Shown piece after piece: positions 1 to 7,882 of a stretch of DNA of 49,794 nucleotides. Made by a program: the position numbers and the translations under genes. Source of the DNA: an uncultured Clostridia bacterium (GTDB lineage: Bacteria; Bacillota; Clostridia; Oscillospirales; Oscillospiraceae); assembly GCA_947176425.1 (NCBI GenBank), contig CAMWQV010000001.1, forward strand, positions 1-49,794, in the 5' to 3' direction. Position 1 is the stretch's first letter. Each line of letters opens with the position of its first letter. Under the pieces are notes generated by a model, which ran no database searches, had not been told where the DNA came from, and was given only the letters and a program-made list of their open reading frames with translations.

Positions 1-147
1 CTCCTGGAGGAAGGCCGCCTGGCTGATTTTAGGATTCTTAAAAATAAAGAACGTTGTTTCGGACTAGAAATAGATCGAAGCTTTTCTTTGTCTATTCTTC
101 CGCAAAATTCTCCGCTCATCTCTGACCAAAGAATTTCAACAAGGAAC

Positions 148-774
148 CTAATCTGTGTGCAAAATTTGTGATGCTTTTTTTATTCTATGCCGTATAACTT
201 CTTTGATTGCTTCAACAAGTAGGTCTGCTTTCATGTCGAGGTATTCAGTTTTGATTCGTACAATTTGCCACTCTTCCCCCAACATTGCAACAATTGCCTT
301 GTCACGATCTGAATCATATTCTTTTCTATGACGATGCCGGTCACCATCAATTTCAAGAATGACTTTCCATGCAGGAATGCAGAAATCACATTGATAATCG
401 CCAACCTTATATTGCGGTTTGCATTCGATTTCATTATCCACCAAAATAATAGCGGCAATCATTTCGTATGCACTATCGAATTTATCAGGATGTTCCTCGG
501 CAAATTCTCTAACGGCGTTAATAGCTTCCTTATAGTCATAGATACATAAATCCTGTCTTTCCAGGATACATACGGCCCGTTCAAACATCAGCTTCTTTTT
601 GAGGCGAACATATTCCGCATGATCCTTCCTGCGCTGTTCCATAACCTTCCTGAAGCAACTATCGCAGTAGCATCTCTGCACATCTTCTTTAAACGGCTCA
701 AAGAAAATTCCTGTTCTTTCCCCAATATTTCTGTGTGTGGTTGCTTGACCACCGCACACCCAACATTGATTCAT
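148..774 (-). CDS. DUF559/Vsr-like endonuclease-fold protein with N-terminal zinc-binding cysteines
   Basis: Two parts are visible. An N-terminal Cys-rich segment (CWVCGG, then CYCDSC) probably binds zinc. A C-terminal part carries the D...EID...R pattern of the DUF559/very-short-patch-repair nuclease fold (CDF, then VILEIDG, then HRHRKEYDSDRDK, then WQIVRI). ATG at 774 is chosen over the in-frame start 27 nt upstream because GGAGG lies about 7 nt before it. The gene has its own minus-strand promoter (849-878), so it is separate from the early operon. The DNA is more AT-rich than the replication genes, which suggests later acquisition. The substrate is unknown; an HNH-free homing-type or defence nuclease are both possible. 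Confidence 0.75.
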   Translation of the reverse strand: MNQCWVCGGQATTHRNIGERTGIFFEPFKEDVQRCYCDSCFRKVMEQRRKDHAEYVRLKKKLMFERAVCILERQDLCIYDYKEAINAVREFAEEHPDKFDSAYEMIAAIILVDNEIECKPQYKVGDYQCDFCIPAWKVILEIDGDRHRHRKEYDSDRDKAIVAMLGEEWQIVRIKTEYLDMKADLLVEAIKEVIRHRIKKASQILHTD

Positions 775-848
775 TGTCCGTCCTCCAACGTAATTGTGCA
801 TACTCCGAGTGTTAGAAGCCCTCCGGCTCCATGGGCTTCGCCCATTTT

Positions 849-878
849 ACTTTACTACTCCGGACCATATTTTGTCAA
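849..878 (-). promoter_or_regulatory. Sigma70-type promoter for the DUF559-like gene
   Basis: On the minus strand TTGACA (873-878), an 18-bp spacer and TAAAGT (849-854) face the gene starting at 774. Just upstream (881-900) is a GGCGT/ACGCC inverted repeat flanked by GTTTCAC copies, which may close the preceding gene or bind a regulator. Confidence 0.5.
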
Positions 879-901
879 GTTTCACGGCGTTTCACGCCGT
901 T

Positions 902-1300
902 TCAACTTTTGGGGTTCAGGTACCGATGACAGATCAGTTTGACGCTGTTGGCTGTGTTCCGACCACCGAGGGCCTTGGCCACTTGGGACCAGGCCATGCA
1001 GTGGACGAACCGTAGGCGGAAAACCATACGGGTCTGGTCATCCTTGATGGTGTCTATGTACCTCTCCAGTATTTCCTTTTCCTTTGCGCACTCCGATTCG
1101 AGGTGGGAAATCCGCTCCCTCAAATCCTCGATTTCAATGATCAGGCCGCTCACCTGATCCGAAACTCCCGGTGCATGGGGCATCCCGTCAATTTCCTGTG
1201 CCCCCAGCCCCGCCGTTGCGTATAGCGAGGAGAGCATCTGCTTGTTCCGCTCCAACCGCTCATGCAATTTGTAGTAGATTGAAAGTTCCCGCAGCGTCAT
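902..1300 (-). CDS. Sigma-70 region 4-like phage regulator (DUF1492/ArpU-type)
   Basis: A 132-residue protein made of a charged helical N-terminal half (coiled coil, about residues 50-80) and a C-terminal helix-turn-helix-like segment (RMVFRLRFVHCMAWSQVAKA). That layout is typical of the DUF1492/ArpU/RinA-type regulators found at the end of early operons in Firmicutes phages, just before the terminase genes, where they activate late transcription. The gene is the last of the early minus-strand operon, fitting that role. The function is inferred from architecture and position; no late promoter target is visible in the window. Confidence 0.65.
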   Translation of the reverse strand: MTLRELSIYYKLHERLERNKQMLSSLYATAGLGAQEIDGMPHAPGVSDQVSGLIIEIEDLRERISHLESECAKEKEILERYIDTIKDDQTRMVFRLRFVHCMAWSQVAKALGGRNTANSVKLICHRYLNPKS

Positions 1301-1336
1301 GCCATCAGCCCCTCCGTGTTGCGTAGTTCTTCAAAA

Positions 1337-1352
1337 TCCCAGACGTTTGGGA
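1337..1352. repeat. Dispersed palindrome copy 1 (TCCCAGACGTTTGGGA)
   Basis: A 16-bp dyad with AAAA/TTTT flanks, lying between the small membrane gene and the regulator gene. The same 16-mer occurs at 12275, 25666 and 46156. As RNA it could form a weak A/U-flanked hairpin, but the loop bases are conserved as well, which suggests protein binding. Confidence 0.6.
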
Positions 1353-1359
1353 TTTTGCT

Positions 1360-1578
1360 TTATGTCCGTGGTATTCGTTTTTCGTGCTCCCGGCCCAGGT
1401 AGTAGGCACACCAGGCCATAGCCGACCAAGCCAGGGAAATCAGGTCATCCACAAAGCGCGGCTGGACTTCCCCGTAAATCAGCTGCTCCAAGCCCATCCA
1501 AAGGAGGCTGATGACCACGAATGCTACGAGGAACATCTGCACGGCCTCTGAAAACTGTCTGGCCTTCCATCTGTTCAT
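1360..1578 (-). CDS. Small membrane protein
   Basis: 72 residues with two hydrophobic stretches (about residues 14-34 and 46-62) and a basic C-terminus (REHEKRIPRT). It starts with an ATGA overlap with the stop of the VRR-NUC gene, so the two are translationally coupled. No family is recognised. Possible roles include superinfection exclusion or membrane anchoring, but nothing in the sequence decides this. Confidence 0.6.
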   Translation of the reverse strand: MNRWKARQFSEAVQMFLVAFVVISLLWMGLEQLIYGEVQPRFVDDLISLAWSAMAWCAYYLGREHEKRIPRT

Positions 1579-1895
1579 TCCGTCACCCCCGTTTCGATGA
1601 ACCGCTGCACCTGGGCGGGGAAGGACACCACGGCAACCTTGCCGCCCGCCGCCCGAATCTCCTTGATGGTTTCCTCCTGGAGTTTGGAGAGCCGCCCAAC
1701 CTCCGGGCGCTTAACCTCAAAGCCGTAGAACTGGCCGTCCAGCACCATGCAGACATCCGGGATACCTCCCCGGCTGTACGGCCCCGCTGCCGCCTTCCAA
1801 ACAAAGGCGTGTGGGTACTGCTCCTTCAACCACTTGATGATCTTGCCCTGGTAGAAGCTCTCCTTGTGGGGCGGTGTATTGCTCTTGCCGCTCAT
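1575..1895 (-). CDS. VRR-NUC domain nuclease
   Basis: A stand-alone 106-residue VRR-NUC domain of the PD-(D/E)XK superfamily. The catalytic motif is visible as GGIPD (D47), FEVK (E60, K62) and a downstream Gln in the KLQEE helix. An early Glu (KESFYQ) fits the first motif. Phage VRR-NUC proteins are thought to resolve branched DNA such as Holliday junctions or flaps during replication and before packaging. GGAGG sits about 6 nt before the ATG. The gene follows the HAD-like gene by one nucleotide and overlaps the next gene by 4 nt. Confidence 0.88.
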   Translation of the reverse strand: MSGKSNTPPHKESFYQGKIIKWLKEQYPHAFVWKAAAGPYSRGGIPDVCMVLDGQFYGFEVKRPEVGRLSKLQEETIKEIRAAGGKVAVVSFPAQVQRFIETGVTE

Positions 1896-1896
1896 G

Positions 1897-2664
1897 TTAC
1901 ACCTCCGGTTTCTGGCGGTAGGCCAGCCAAGCCTTGCCGTAGTCCTTGTTCCTGCGAAGGAAATAAACCCGGCTCTCGCTGGTTGTGGAATGCACCAGAA
2001 TGTAGTCCTCCATGCAAATTACCCAGCATGGATTCCAGTCGGGGGCTTTCTCCAACGGAACAACCCAAAGCGGCTCTCCATCCATTTCCCGAATCTGTTC
2101 TAAAGTCAGGGGCGGGTTGATAGGAGCTGGCATCTGCACCGCCTTGTCATCCCAATACTCCGAAGCGCCAACCTTTCTGGGCGTTGTCCCGAATATTTCA
2201 ATCCACTCCGGGAGGCTCTCGTTCACAGCGTCGAAGGTCAAGCCCCACCGACTACAGGCATCCAGAGCATCCTGAAGGAGCTGACCTTCCCGACAAGTCC
2301 AAAGGATCAGCCCGGCACCATGCCGCTGCCGCTCTTCTTGTGCTCTCGCAATAACAGCCAAATTGGGCGATCCAATTTCCGGGTATGCATCGGTGCAGAG
2401 ACAACCATCGAAGTCAATTGCTATGGCTTTTCGCAAGGCCCATAATTTTTCCACAGGAGCTGGTTCAAATAGTGGACATTCTCTCGTGGGGCCGTAGTCC
2501 TCCGCTGTGTCTGGCCCGGTCATATCAGGGTCGCAGTTGCCACACGCTCCCTTATGGCATTCGAAGGGCATTTTCTTGTCAGTCCTCCAGTTGGCACAGA
2601 CGGGACACAAACAGCCATTTCCGCCCGGTCCACACGGCTTATCCCCTGTGTTGAGTGCGCTCAT
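1897..2664 (-). CDS. HAD-like hydrolase with N-terminal cysteine-rich region
   Basis: 255 residues. Residues 11-45 contain a Cys cluster (CLCPVC, ECHKGACGNC) likely to bind metal. Residues 81-160 carry a HAD-type phosphatase core: motif I AIDFDGCL (D84, D86) and motif II around LWTCRE (T123). The C-terminal 90 residues are unassigned. HAD proteins in phages can act on nucleotides or on nucleic acid 3' phosphates; no substrate can be named here. It lies in a tight operon, 2 nt after the HD-domain gene and 1 nt before VRR-NUC. Confidence 0.75.
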   Translation of the reverse strand: MSALNTGDKPCGPGGNGCLCPVCANWRTDKKMPFECHKGACGNCDPDMTGPDTAEDYGPTRECPLFEPAPVEKLWALRKAIAIDFDGCLCTDAYPEIGSPNLAVIARAQEERQRHGAGLILWTCREGQLLQDALDACSRWGLTFDAVNESLPEWIEIFGTTPRKVGASEYWDDKAVQMPAPINPPLTLEQIREMDGEPLWVVPLEKAPDWNPCWVICMEDYILVHSTTSESRVYFLRRNKDYGKAWLAYRQKPEV

Positions 2665-2666
2665 AC

Positions 2667-3413
2667 TTACGCCCCCTCACTCAGTGGCGGGGCCTCCTCG
2701 AAGGCCGGCGTCTCGGTGGTGGGATTGTCCGCCAACTCGCCAGCAGAGGCCGGGGCAGGAGCGTCGACGAACATCTCCACATTCTCCTTCTCGCCCTCCA
2801 TAAACCGGCTGGCCATCATGTCCGCTGTCTGAAGGGCGAGGACTGCGGGGTACATCTCGATGCTCTTGCCCACAGCGTTGTCGTTCTCGTAGTTTCCGTT
2901 CATCCCCATGTGGTGCCAGATGGCATACATCTCCTGGCTGGTGAGGGTGGTGTACTGCTTGACGATCATGGCGCTCTTGGGACCGTGGCCCAGCGGCATC
3001 ATGTCGTTCACCGTGTAGAAGGGCACCTTCTCCCACTTGCCGGTGGCCTCGTTCTTCTGGTTCCGGGTGCTGGTGCCGTAGAAATGGGTCTTGCAGATGT
3101 CGTGGAGCAGCGCCATCATGATTACGCTGTCGTCCGAGATGGTGTCCACCACCTTCCCGGCGGCTATGTACTCCCAATACCCACCGCCCTCTTCAGCATC
3201 GACATCCTGCCAGGAGAGCAGCCCCCGCAGGGCGTCCAGGACGTTGAGGCTGTGCTGGAGGAGGCCGCCAGGAGCGGCGAGGTGATACTTGGTGCTGGCG
3301 GGGGCCTTGTAGAAGTCGCTCTTCCGAATGTACTCCAGCAGCTTGTCCATGCCGGGGCGCTGAACTTTGGCCAGTTCCGCCTCAAAGCGGGCGATGTTGT
3401 TTTTGATGTCCAT
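2667..3413 (-). CDS. HD-domain phosphohydrolase
   Basis: 248 residues with metal-binding HD signatures: LLQHSLNVLDAL (H54), LLHDICKTH (H104-D105), LGHG (H143), WHHMG (H167/H168) and TADMM (D198). That order matches HD-domain metal-dependent phosphohydrolases acting on nucleotides or cyclic nucleotides. The C-terminal 45 residues are acidic and Pro-rich and probably disordered. The early-operon position suggests a nucleotide-pool role or removal of a signalling nucleotide, but the substrate is not identifiable from sequence. Confidence 0.82.
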   Translation of the reverse strand: MDIKNNIARFEAELAKVQRPGMDKLLEYIRKSDFYKAPASTKYHLAAPGGLLQHSLNVLDALRGLLSWQDVDAEEGGGYWEYIAAGKVVDTISDDSVIMMALLHDICKTHFYGTSTRNQKNEATGKWEKVPFYTVNDMMPLGHGPKSAMIVKQYTTLTSQEMYAIWHHMGMNGNYENDNAVGKSIEMYPAVLALQTADMMASRFMEGEKENVEMFVDAPAPASAGELADNPTTETPAFEEAPPLSEGA

Positions 3414-3415
3414 GT

Positions 3416-3793
3416 TTATTTGTCCTCCTCCAAAATTTCCTTGACCGCCCGGAGCTGGGCAAGGGTGTAGTTTTTGATTTTCATCCAGTTTGTGGCCTCC
3501 TGCACCCAGTTCCGTAGGTCATTCAGTTCTTTGTACTCGTCCACTGCATTGGTCGTCAGAAACAGGAGCCGCTTTGATCCATAGTCCTTGTCTTCGACCA
3601 AGTAGGTAGTGCTGTTGATCGGTTCATAGAATCGGGTCTCCACGCGACCTTCTCTGATGGTGACATACCTCCGTCCAACCTTGAAGACCTCCGTCTCTGT
3701 TACGAGGCCCAGGCTGGTCAGATTCCCACCTCCGAGTATGTAAGCGGTCTGGCCGACCTTGAAATCTTTAATTGTCACGGGCAAACGCTCCAT
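3416..3793 (-). CDS. Hypothetical early phage protein
   Basis: 125 residues. The N-terminal two thirds are beta-rich (VGQTAYILGGG, RYVTIREGRV) and look like a small barrel of the kind seen in phage KOW/SH3-like proteins; the C-terminus is a helix (LAQLRAVKEILEEDK). The ATG at 3793 lacks a good ribosome binding site. A GTG at 3778, preceded by GGAG about 9 nt away, is an alternative start overlapping the end of the upstream gene. No family recognised. Confidence 0.6.
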   Translation of the reverse strand: MERLPVTIKDFKVGQTAYILGGGNLTSLGLVTETEVFKVGRRYVTIREGRVETRFYEPINSTTYLVEDKDYGSKRLLFLTTNAVDEYKELNDLRNWVQEATNWMKIKNYTLAQLRAVKEILEEDK

Positions 3794-4127
3794 TCAGAAT
3801 TTTCTCACCCTTTGCCTTGAGCCCAGGGAATATCTCCTCCTGCTCCTTTTTGATCTTCTCGTACTCCTTCATGTACTTTTTGAAGGTTCGCTCCTGGAAC
3901 CTCTTGGCGCGGGCCGCTTTGATTTTCGCCTGCACCGCTTTCCGCTGCCGAACCAGCTCCCGCATCCTGGAGTCTGTGACGAAAAACAGGTACTTCGCTC
4001 CACAGGAGGGGCAAGTGAAATACTGCACCTCCAGATCGCCCTCTTTGATTGAGGCAATGCGGGAATCGTCTATGACGAACTGCGCCCCGCACTCGTTGCA
4101 ATCAACGGGCTTGTCGAATAGGCTCAT
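3768..4127 (-). CDS. Zinc-ribbon protein with basic helical tail
   Basis: 119 residues from an ATG at 4127 (AGGAGG about 7 nt upstream; ATGA overlap with the preceding stop). Two Cys pairs, CNEC and CPSC, about 26 residues apart, form a classic zinc ribbon. The remainder is a long Lys/Arg-rich helix (RQRKAVQAKIKAARAKR). Such proteins are common and uncharacterised in early regions of clostridial phages, probably binding nucleic acid. Confidence 0.68.
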   Translation of the reverse strand: MSLFDKPVDCNECGAQFVIDDSRIASIKEGDLEVQYFTCPSCGAKYLFFVTDSRMRELVRQRKAVQAKIKAARAKRFQERTFKKYMKEYEKIKKEQEEIFPGLKAKGEKILNGAFARDN

Positions 4128-4678
4128 GGCGTTTCCTCCTTCAGCTGTGGCGGGTACCGATAATCCATGCCAGTGTAGTCCTGGTTGATCCAGCACCCGC
4201 TTTCGGGGTGGCCCTCCGTCTTGGGCCACCAGAATTTCTTGAAAATCCGGTTGTAGATCCACCCGCTTTCCAGGCGCTTGCAGTGCCGTGCCCAGTAGCG
4301 GTTGAAAACCTGGAGGCGGCGCTCGTAGCCTTTGTTGAGCAGGTCGTGGTATTCCTCCATGTTCAGCCGGTCGATCAGGGCGGCCTGGAACTGTTCAATC
4401 AGGCCGCCGGGTTTCTTCTCCTCCTCGTCAATGATGGCGAGGCATTTGGCCAGCCACTCGTTTCCGGCTGTGTCCTCCGGGTAGGTGGGAAACTCGCCTT
4501 GGGCCTCGATGCACATCCGGTAGAACCTGACCGCCCCGTCCATGACCTCCGCCACCAGCGTGTTGTAGGATCGCTCGTAAGTGGTCTGAAGTTTCTGAAG
4601 CGGAACCTTCTCCCGGTTGCGCCGGAGCTTTTCAAAATCGGCGTGGAACCTCTCAAGCCGCTGGCTGTCACTCTCCAT
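4124..4678 (-). CDS. Hypothetical early phage protein (helical)
   Basis: 184 residues from ATG at 4678, preferred over a start 36 nt upstream because GGAGG lies about 8 nt before it. It is mostly alpha-helical and rich in Trp, Tyr and charged residues. No motif of a known enzyme is visible. It is the first gene after the iteron-bearing intergenic region and overlaps the next gene by ATGA, so it probably starts a transcription or translation unit. Confidence 0.6.
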   Translation of the reverse strand: MESDSQRLERFHADFEKLRRNREKVPLQKLQTTYERSYNTLVAEVMDGAVRFYRMCIEAQGEFPTYPEDTAGNEWLAKCLAIIDEEEKKPGGLIEQFQAALIDRLNMEEYHDLLNKGYERRLQVFNRYWARHCKRLESGWIYNRIFKKFWWPKTEGHPESGCWINQDYTGMDYRYPPQLKEETP

Positions 4679-4804
4679 TTTGGTGCCTCCTTCCGATGCC
4701 CCCTGTGCGGCCACAGGGGGCGCGTTGTGGGCCGTTTCTTTTGGGTGATATCCCTTACCCTCCCGCCGCCGTAAACGCGGCCCTGTGCGACGGGAAAGCG
4801 GCCC

Positions 4805-5095
4805 CTTTCACCTAATTCCGCAAGGCAGGTGAAAGGCCGTAACCTTTTGCGGCTCTAAGCCTCCCGCCGATTCCTTTCACCTTTCACCTAATTGTTTGAA
4901 CTCATACCGTTTTTTTAGAGTCATGTCCGTAAGTCACAAAATCGTGATTTGCAATCGTTTTGCAATAATACCGTGTAATTGGTGAAATTAGGTGTAATAG
5001 GTGAAAGGTAAAGCCGCTACCCTTTGCCGCTCTAAGGCTTGACTGCCTTTCACCTAACCTTTCACCTGGCCTTTCACCTAAACTTAGGCGAAAGG
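4805..5095. repeat. Iteron array (CCTTTCACCTAA), probable replication origin
   Basis: The roughly 380-bp gap between the primase/helicase stop and the next gene contains at least eight copies of a 9-12 bp repeat. Copies reading CCTTTCACCT(AA) start near 4804, 4873, 4880, 5046, 5058 and 5070. Inverted copies (AGGTGAAAGG) lie at 4827-4836 and 4999-5008, with a one-mismatch inverted copy (TTAGGCGAAAGG) at 5084-5095. The centre (4895-4990) is AT-rich and iteron-poor apart from a degenerate copy near 4981. Directly repeated iterons plus an AT-rich stretch beside a primase/helicase gene is a standard phage origin layout. Origin function is inferred. Confidence 0.6.
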
Positions 5096-5097
5096 TT

Positions 5098-7782
5098 TTA
5101 TGCTCTGAATGGCAGTTCCTCACCCTCACCATCAATGGGGTGGAATTGCTGTTGCTCCCACGCAGGCTGTGCGGCCCTGGCATCTGCCAGTTCCTCTGCG
5201 TCGTCTATGGGGTCTTCAGCCTTGGACAATTTCCCGATGTAGAACTCCACAAAGCGGCTACTCCGTGTACCGAACCACTTCATGACGGTGTAGGTTTTTC
5301 GGCCACCGCGCTCAGTGTAGGACGAAATTAAGTCTTTTTCGGCCATGTACTTCATGGTCTTCCGAGGGGAGTATCCCGCCTTCGTCAGCGCCTGGTTCAG
5401 CATGGAGGGGAAAATGTATGCGGTGTTGCCGGTTTCGCTGGTAAAGCCCAGACAGGTGCCCACGGTGTTGGGGCCGAAGTATGCCTTGTTCGACAGAACC
5501 CAGTCCACAATGAACTGCACCGCATTTTCGTTGACGTCGGTGGCGTTGCTCTCCACTTGGTTGACCAGGATGTCCGAGGCCATACGCTTGGCTGCGGCCC
5601 AGGAGTCCTCCCACTTCCCGCCGAAGAACCAGGTGTCGATGAGGGCGTCGGCCAGGGCCACAGCGGAGATGCCGGCGATGTGGGAGCCGTTCTTGCCCTC
5701 GCTGATGCCCCGGACATAGCCCTGCATTTCCTCATAAAACTCCACGATCCGGCGCTCATCCATCTGAAGGATTTTTTCGATAAAGGCTGGGCCAGCCCAG
5801 CCGCAGTCTGTGGCCGATTGCTGGTGCATGAGGGCGGCGTCCGCCTCATTGTCAAAGGGGCCGCCGTAGATTTCCAACACGCGGGTACTGACGCCTGTCT
5901 GCGTAGTTTCTGTGCTGAGAGGCTCCTCGCCAGTGGCCAGGGCCACGGTGCGCCATTGGTGAATGGTCTGGAGGCCCCCGCCCTTATTGCCGCGTATCTT
6001 CCCGGTGCCGCTGGCGATCATGTACACGATTTTCTCCAGCGCACCCTGATTGTTTCCGGCCAGCTGGCGCTCGTCGATGCCGAGGGGGAGGTCGCAGTAA
6101 AATGCCGCCGTCCGTTCCAAGCCCACCTGAGTGGCGTTAAAGCTGACCATGAGCCGCTCCGGGTCGCCCCAGGCGGAGAGGGCCGCCTTGAGGGCTGCGG
6201 TCTTGCCGCCCTTGGAGCCGCCCCAGTTATACACGAAGAATATCCGTTGCTTCACGATGCGGAGCAGCGGCGCCGCGAACCCTGCCGCCAGGATAAAGCG
6301 AAACTTCATCCGCGCCCGGTGGGGGGCCATGTGCTCCACCCACCGTTCCATGGTTCCGTTCTTACAGTAGGCCGCTGCCATGCCCCGCTGGGATGGGTCG
6401 ATGTCCAAGGTCAGGCCGTCATCGTGACCGGGCAGGAACCGCTTTCCCGGCTGCCAGCCGAAGGTGGATGTGGCGTCGTTCTTGGGGATCAGGTCGATGT
6501 TCTCGGCCTCCAGTGCCCCCAGGAAACTAACCACCCGCTTGGCATTTTCCGAAGTAACGGTGCAGCCCAGGTCGGCCAGAGTGGTGATTGACCGGCTGGA
6601 GAAGATGGTGGAGCGGGGGTAGATAGCGGTCTGCCACTGGCCGTCCCGCTTGAATGCCACTTCGATTTTCTCATCGCCCGTTTCCAGGCTCTTGAGGCGC
6701 TGTGTCAGGATGATGGGCGTCCGGCAGACGCCCACAGGGGTGTATGTCTTTTGGTCTATGGCGCTGATGCCCTTTTCTGAATAAATCCAGCCCTCCGGCT
6801 GCCGCAGGTTGATGGGCGCCCCTTCTATGGCCTCCGGGGTAAGCTGCGCATCCAGGTCTATCCGCTCCGCTTTCTTGAGGGCCTCCCTGATCAGCTGGGC
6901 GGCCTCCTCCTTGCCGTGCTTTATGTAGAGGTCGCTGGGATCTTTCGTGCCCAGGCGGTCACATGACCAAATGTAGACCTCCCCGGTGAACCCGCCTTCC
7001 TTCAGCCCCCGGAACATTTTAGTAGTGAAGGTTTCCCCGCCGCCGTCCGGCTCCTTGTGGATGTAGAGTTTCAACCCCTGGACGGTCGCCGCCTGGTAAG
7101 ACTTGAACATGGAGGCCCCGGCCACACCGATGGCGGGAAGGCCCATATACCACAGGCTTTGGGTATCGCTCTCACCCTCCACCAAAATGGCCCAGCCCAC
7201 CTTGCGGATCTCCGGGAGCCGCCACTCACCGTAAAGGCATATCTTCCCGGCGCTGCCCCGCTGCCAGCGGAACTCCTTCTTGCCGTACCGCTTTCGTGTG
7301 GCCGCCTGCTGGCCGTCCTCGGTAAAATAGGGCATCTGGAGACAGGTCAACCCGCCCCGCTCCTTTTTCGTGGTCACCCGGCAGGTTCCGGTGAGAAAGT
7401 CCACCGGGAGGTGCTTGTCAAAGCTGTACTGCTCCACACTGTAGGGCGCAAGGCCAGAGGCGGCGTCACCCTTCTGCTTTGCCGCGGGCCTCGACTGCTC
7501 CTGGGCCACCCCATACTTCGCCAGAATTTCCTTGTACGCCTGCTTGGTGTCGATGTTGTGGTACTTCGCCCAAAAGGTGATGAAGTTGCCGCCCTCATCC
7601 TCCGAAAAGCAGTGCCATTTCCCCGTTTTCAAATCCACCGAAAAGCTGTTCTGCTTGTCCCGGTGGAAGGGGCACAGGCCCACCAGGTTGTCCCCGGCTA
7701 TTTGGAATCTTTCAATGACGGCGGTGTACTCCGCCCGGTAGTCCACTACCCGGTCGAGGTCTACGTTATCTCTTGCCGCCAT
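5098..7782 (-). CDS. Phage primase/helicase (CHC2-like, TOPRIM and DUF927 domains)
   Basis: 894 residues. Residues 37-65 resemble a CHC2 zinc finger (CPFH ... WHCF), but the usual fourth ligand position holds Glu (CFSE). A TOPRIM core follows with VEGESD at 201-206. Residues about 330-700 match DUF927/Cch-type helicases: Walker A GGSKGGKTA (521-529) and a Walker B-like DLPLGIDER (564-572). This domain order primes and unwinds DNA at the phage origin. The C-terminus is acidic (DGEGEELPFRA), similar to the tail of the ssDNA-binding candidate at 7883. The iteron array begins 3 nt after the stop codon. Confidence 0.88.
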   Translation of the reverse strand: MAARDNVDLDRVVDYRAEYTAVIERFQIAGDNLVGLCPFHRDKQNSFSVDLKTGKWHCFSEDEGGNFITFWAKYHNIDTKQAYKEILAKYGVAQEQSRPAAKQKGDAASGLAPYSVEQYSFDKHLPVDFLTGTCRVTTKKERGGLTCLQMPYFTEDGQQAATRKRYGKKEFRWQRGSAGKICLYGEWRLPEIRKVGWAILVEGESDTQSLWYMGLPAIGVAGASMFKSYQAATVQGLKLYIHKEPDGGGETFTTKMFRGLKEGGFTGEVYIWSCDRLGTKDPSDLYIKHGKEEAAQLIREALKKAERIDLDAQLTPEAIEGAPINLRQPEGWIYSEKGISAIDQKTYTPVGVCRTPIILTQRLKSLETGDEKIEVAFKRDGQWQTAIYPRSTIFSSRSITTLADLGCTVTSENAKRVVSFLGALEAENIDLIPKNDATSTFGWQPGKRFLPGHDDGLTLDIDPSQRGMAAAYCKNGTMERWVEHMAPHRARMKFRFILAAGFAAPLLRIVKQRIFFVYNWGGSKGGKTAALKAALSAWGDPERLMVSFNATQVGLERTAAFYCDLPLGIDERQLAGNNQGALEKIVYMIASGTGKIRGNKGGGLQTIHQWRTVALATGEEPLSTETTQTGVSTRVLEIYGGPFDNEADAALMHQQSATDCGWAGPAFIEKILQMDERRIVEFYEEMQGYVRGISEGKNGSHIAGISAVALADALIDTWFFGGKWEDSWAAAKRMASDILVNQVESNATDVNENAVQFIVDWVLSNKAYFGPNTVGTCLGFTSETGNTAYIFPSMLNQALTKAGYSPRKTMKYMAEKDLISSYTERGGRKTYTVMKWFGTRSSRFVEFYIGKLSKAEDPIDDAEELADARAAQPAWEQQQFHPIDGEGEELPFRA

Positions 7783-7882
7783 GTATCATCACCGCCTGTC
7801 CATTGTAAAATCTTCATCCTGATGCTCCCATTGGTGCATTGTGGGCTGGCACCGCCCGGAGGCGGCACCAGCCCTATGTGGT

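Noticed and set aside
1..171. Open frame on the plus strand from the left edge (LLEEGRLADFRILKNKER) and an open frame on the minus strand from 119 to the edge
   Set aside because: Both frames are short and contradict each other; neither has a good binding site or a recognisable domain. A gene fragment may be present but cannot be assigned.
2655..3470. Long plus-strand open frames opposite the HD and other early genes, and similar ones over the primase, tape measure and fibre genes
   Set aside because: They are mirror frames of high-GC coding sequence, with no binding sites and no recognisable domains.
4902..5183. Minus-strand open frame across the iterons
   Set aside because: It is produced by the repeated iterons (repetitive GERPGERLGERQ) and overlaps the primase end; no binding site.
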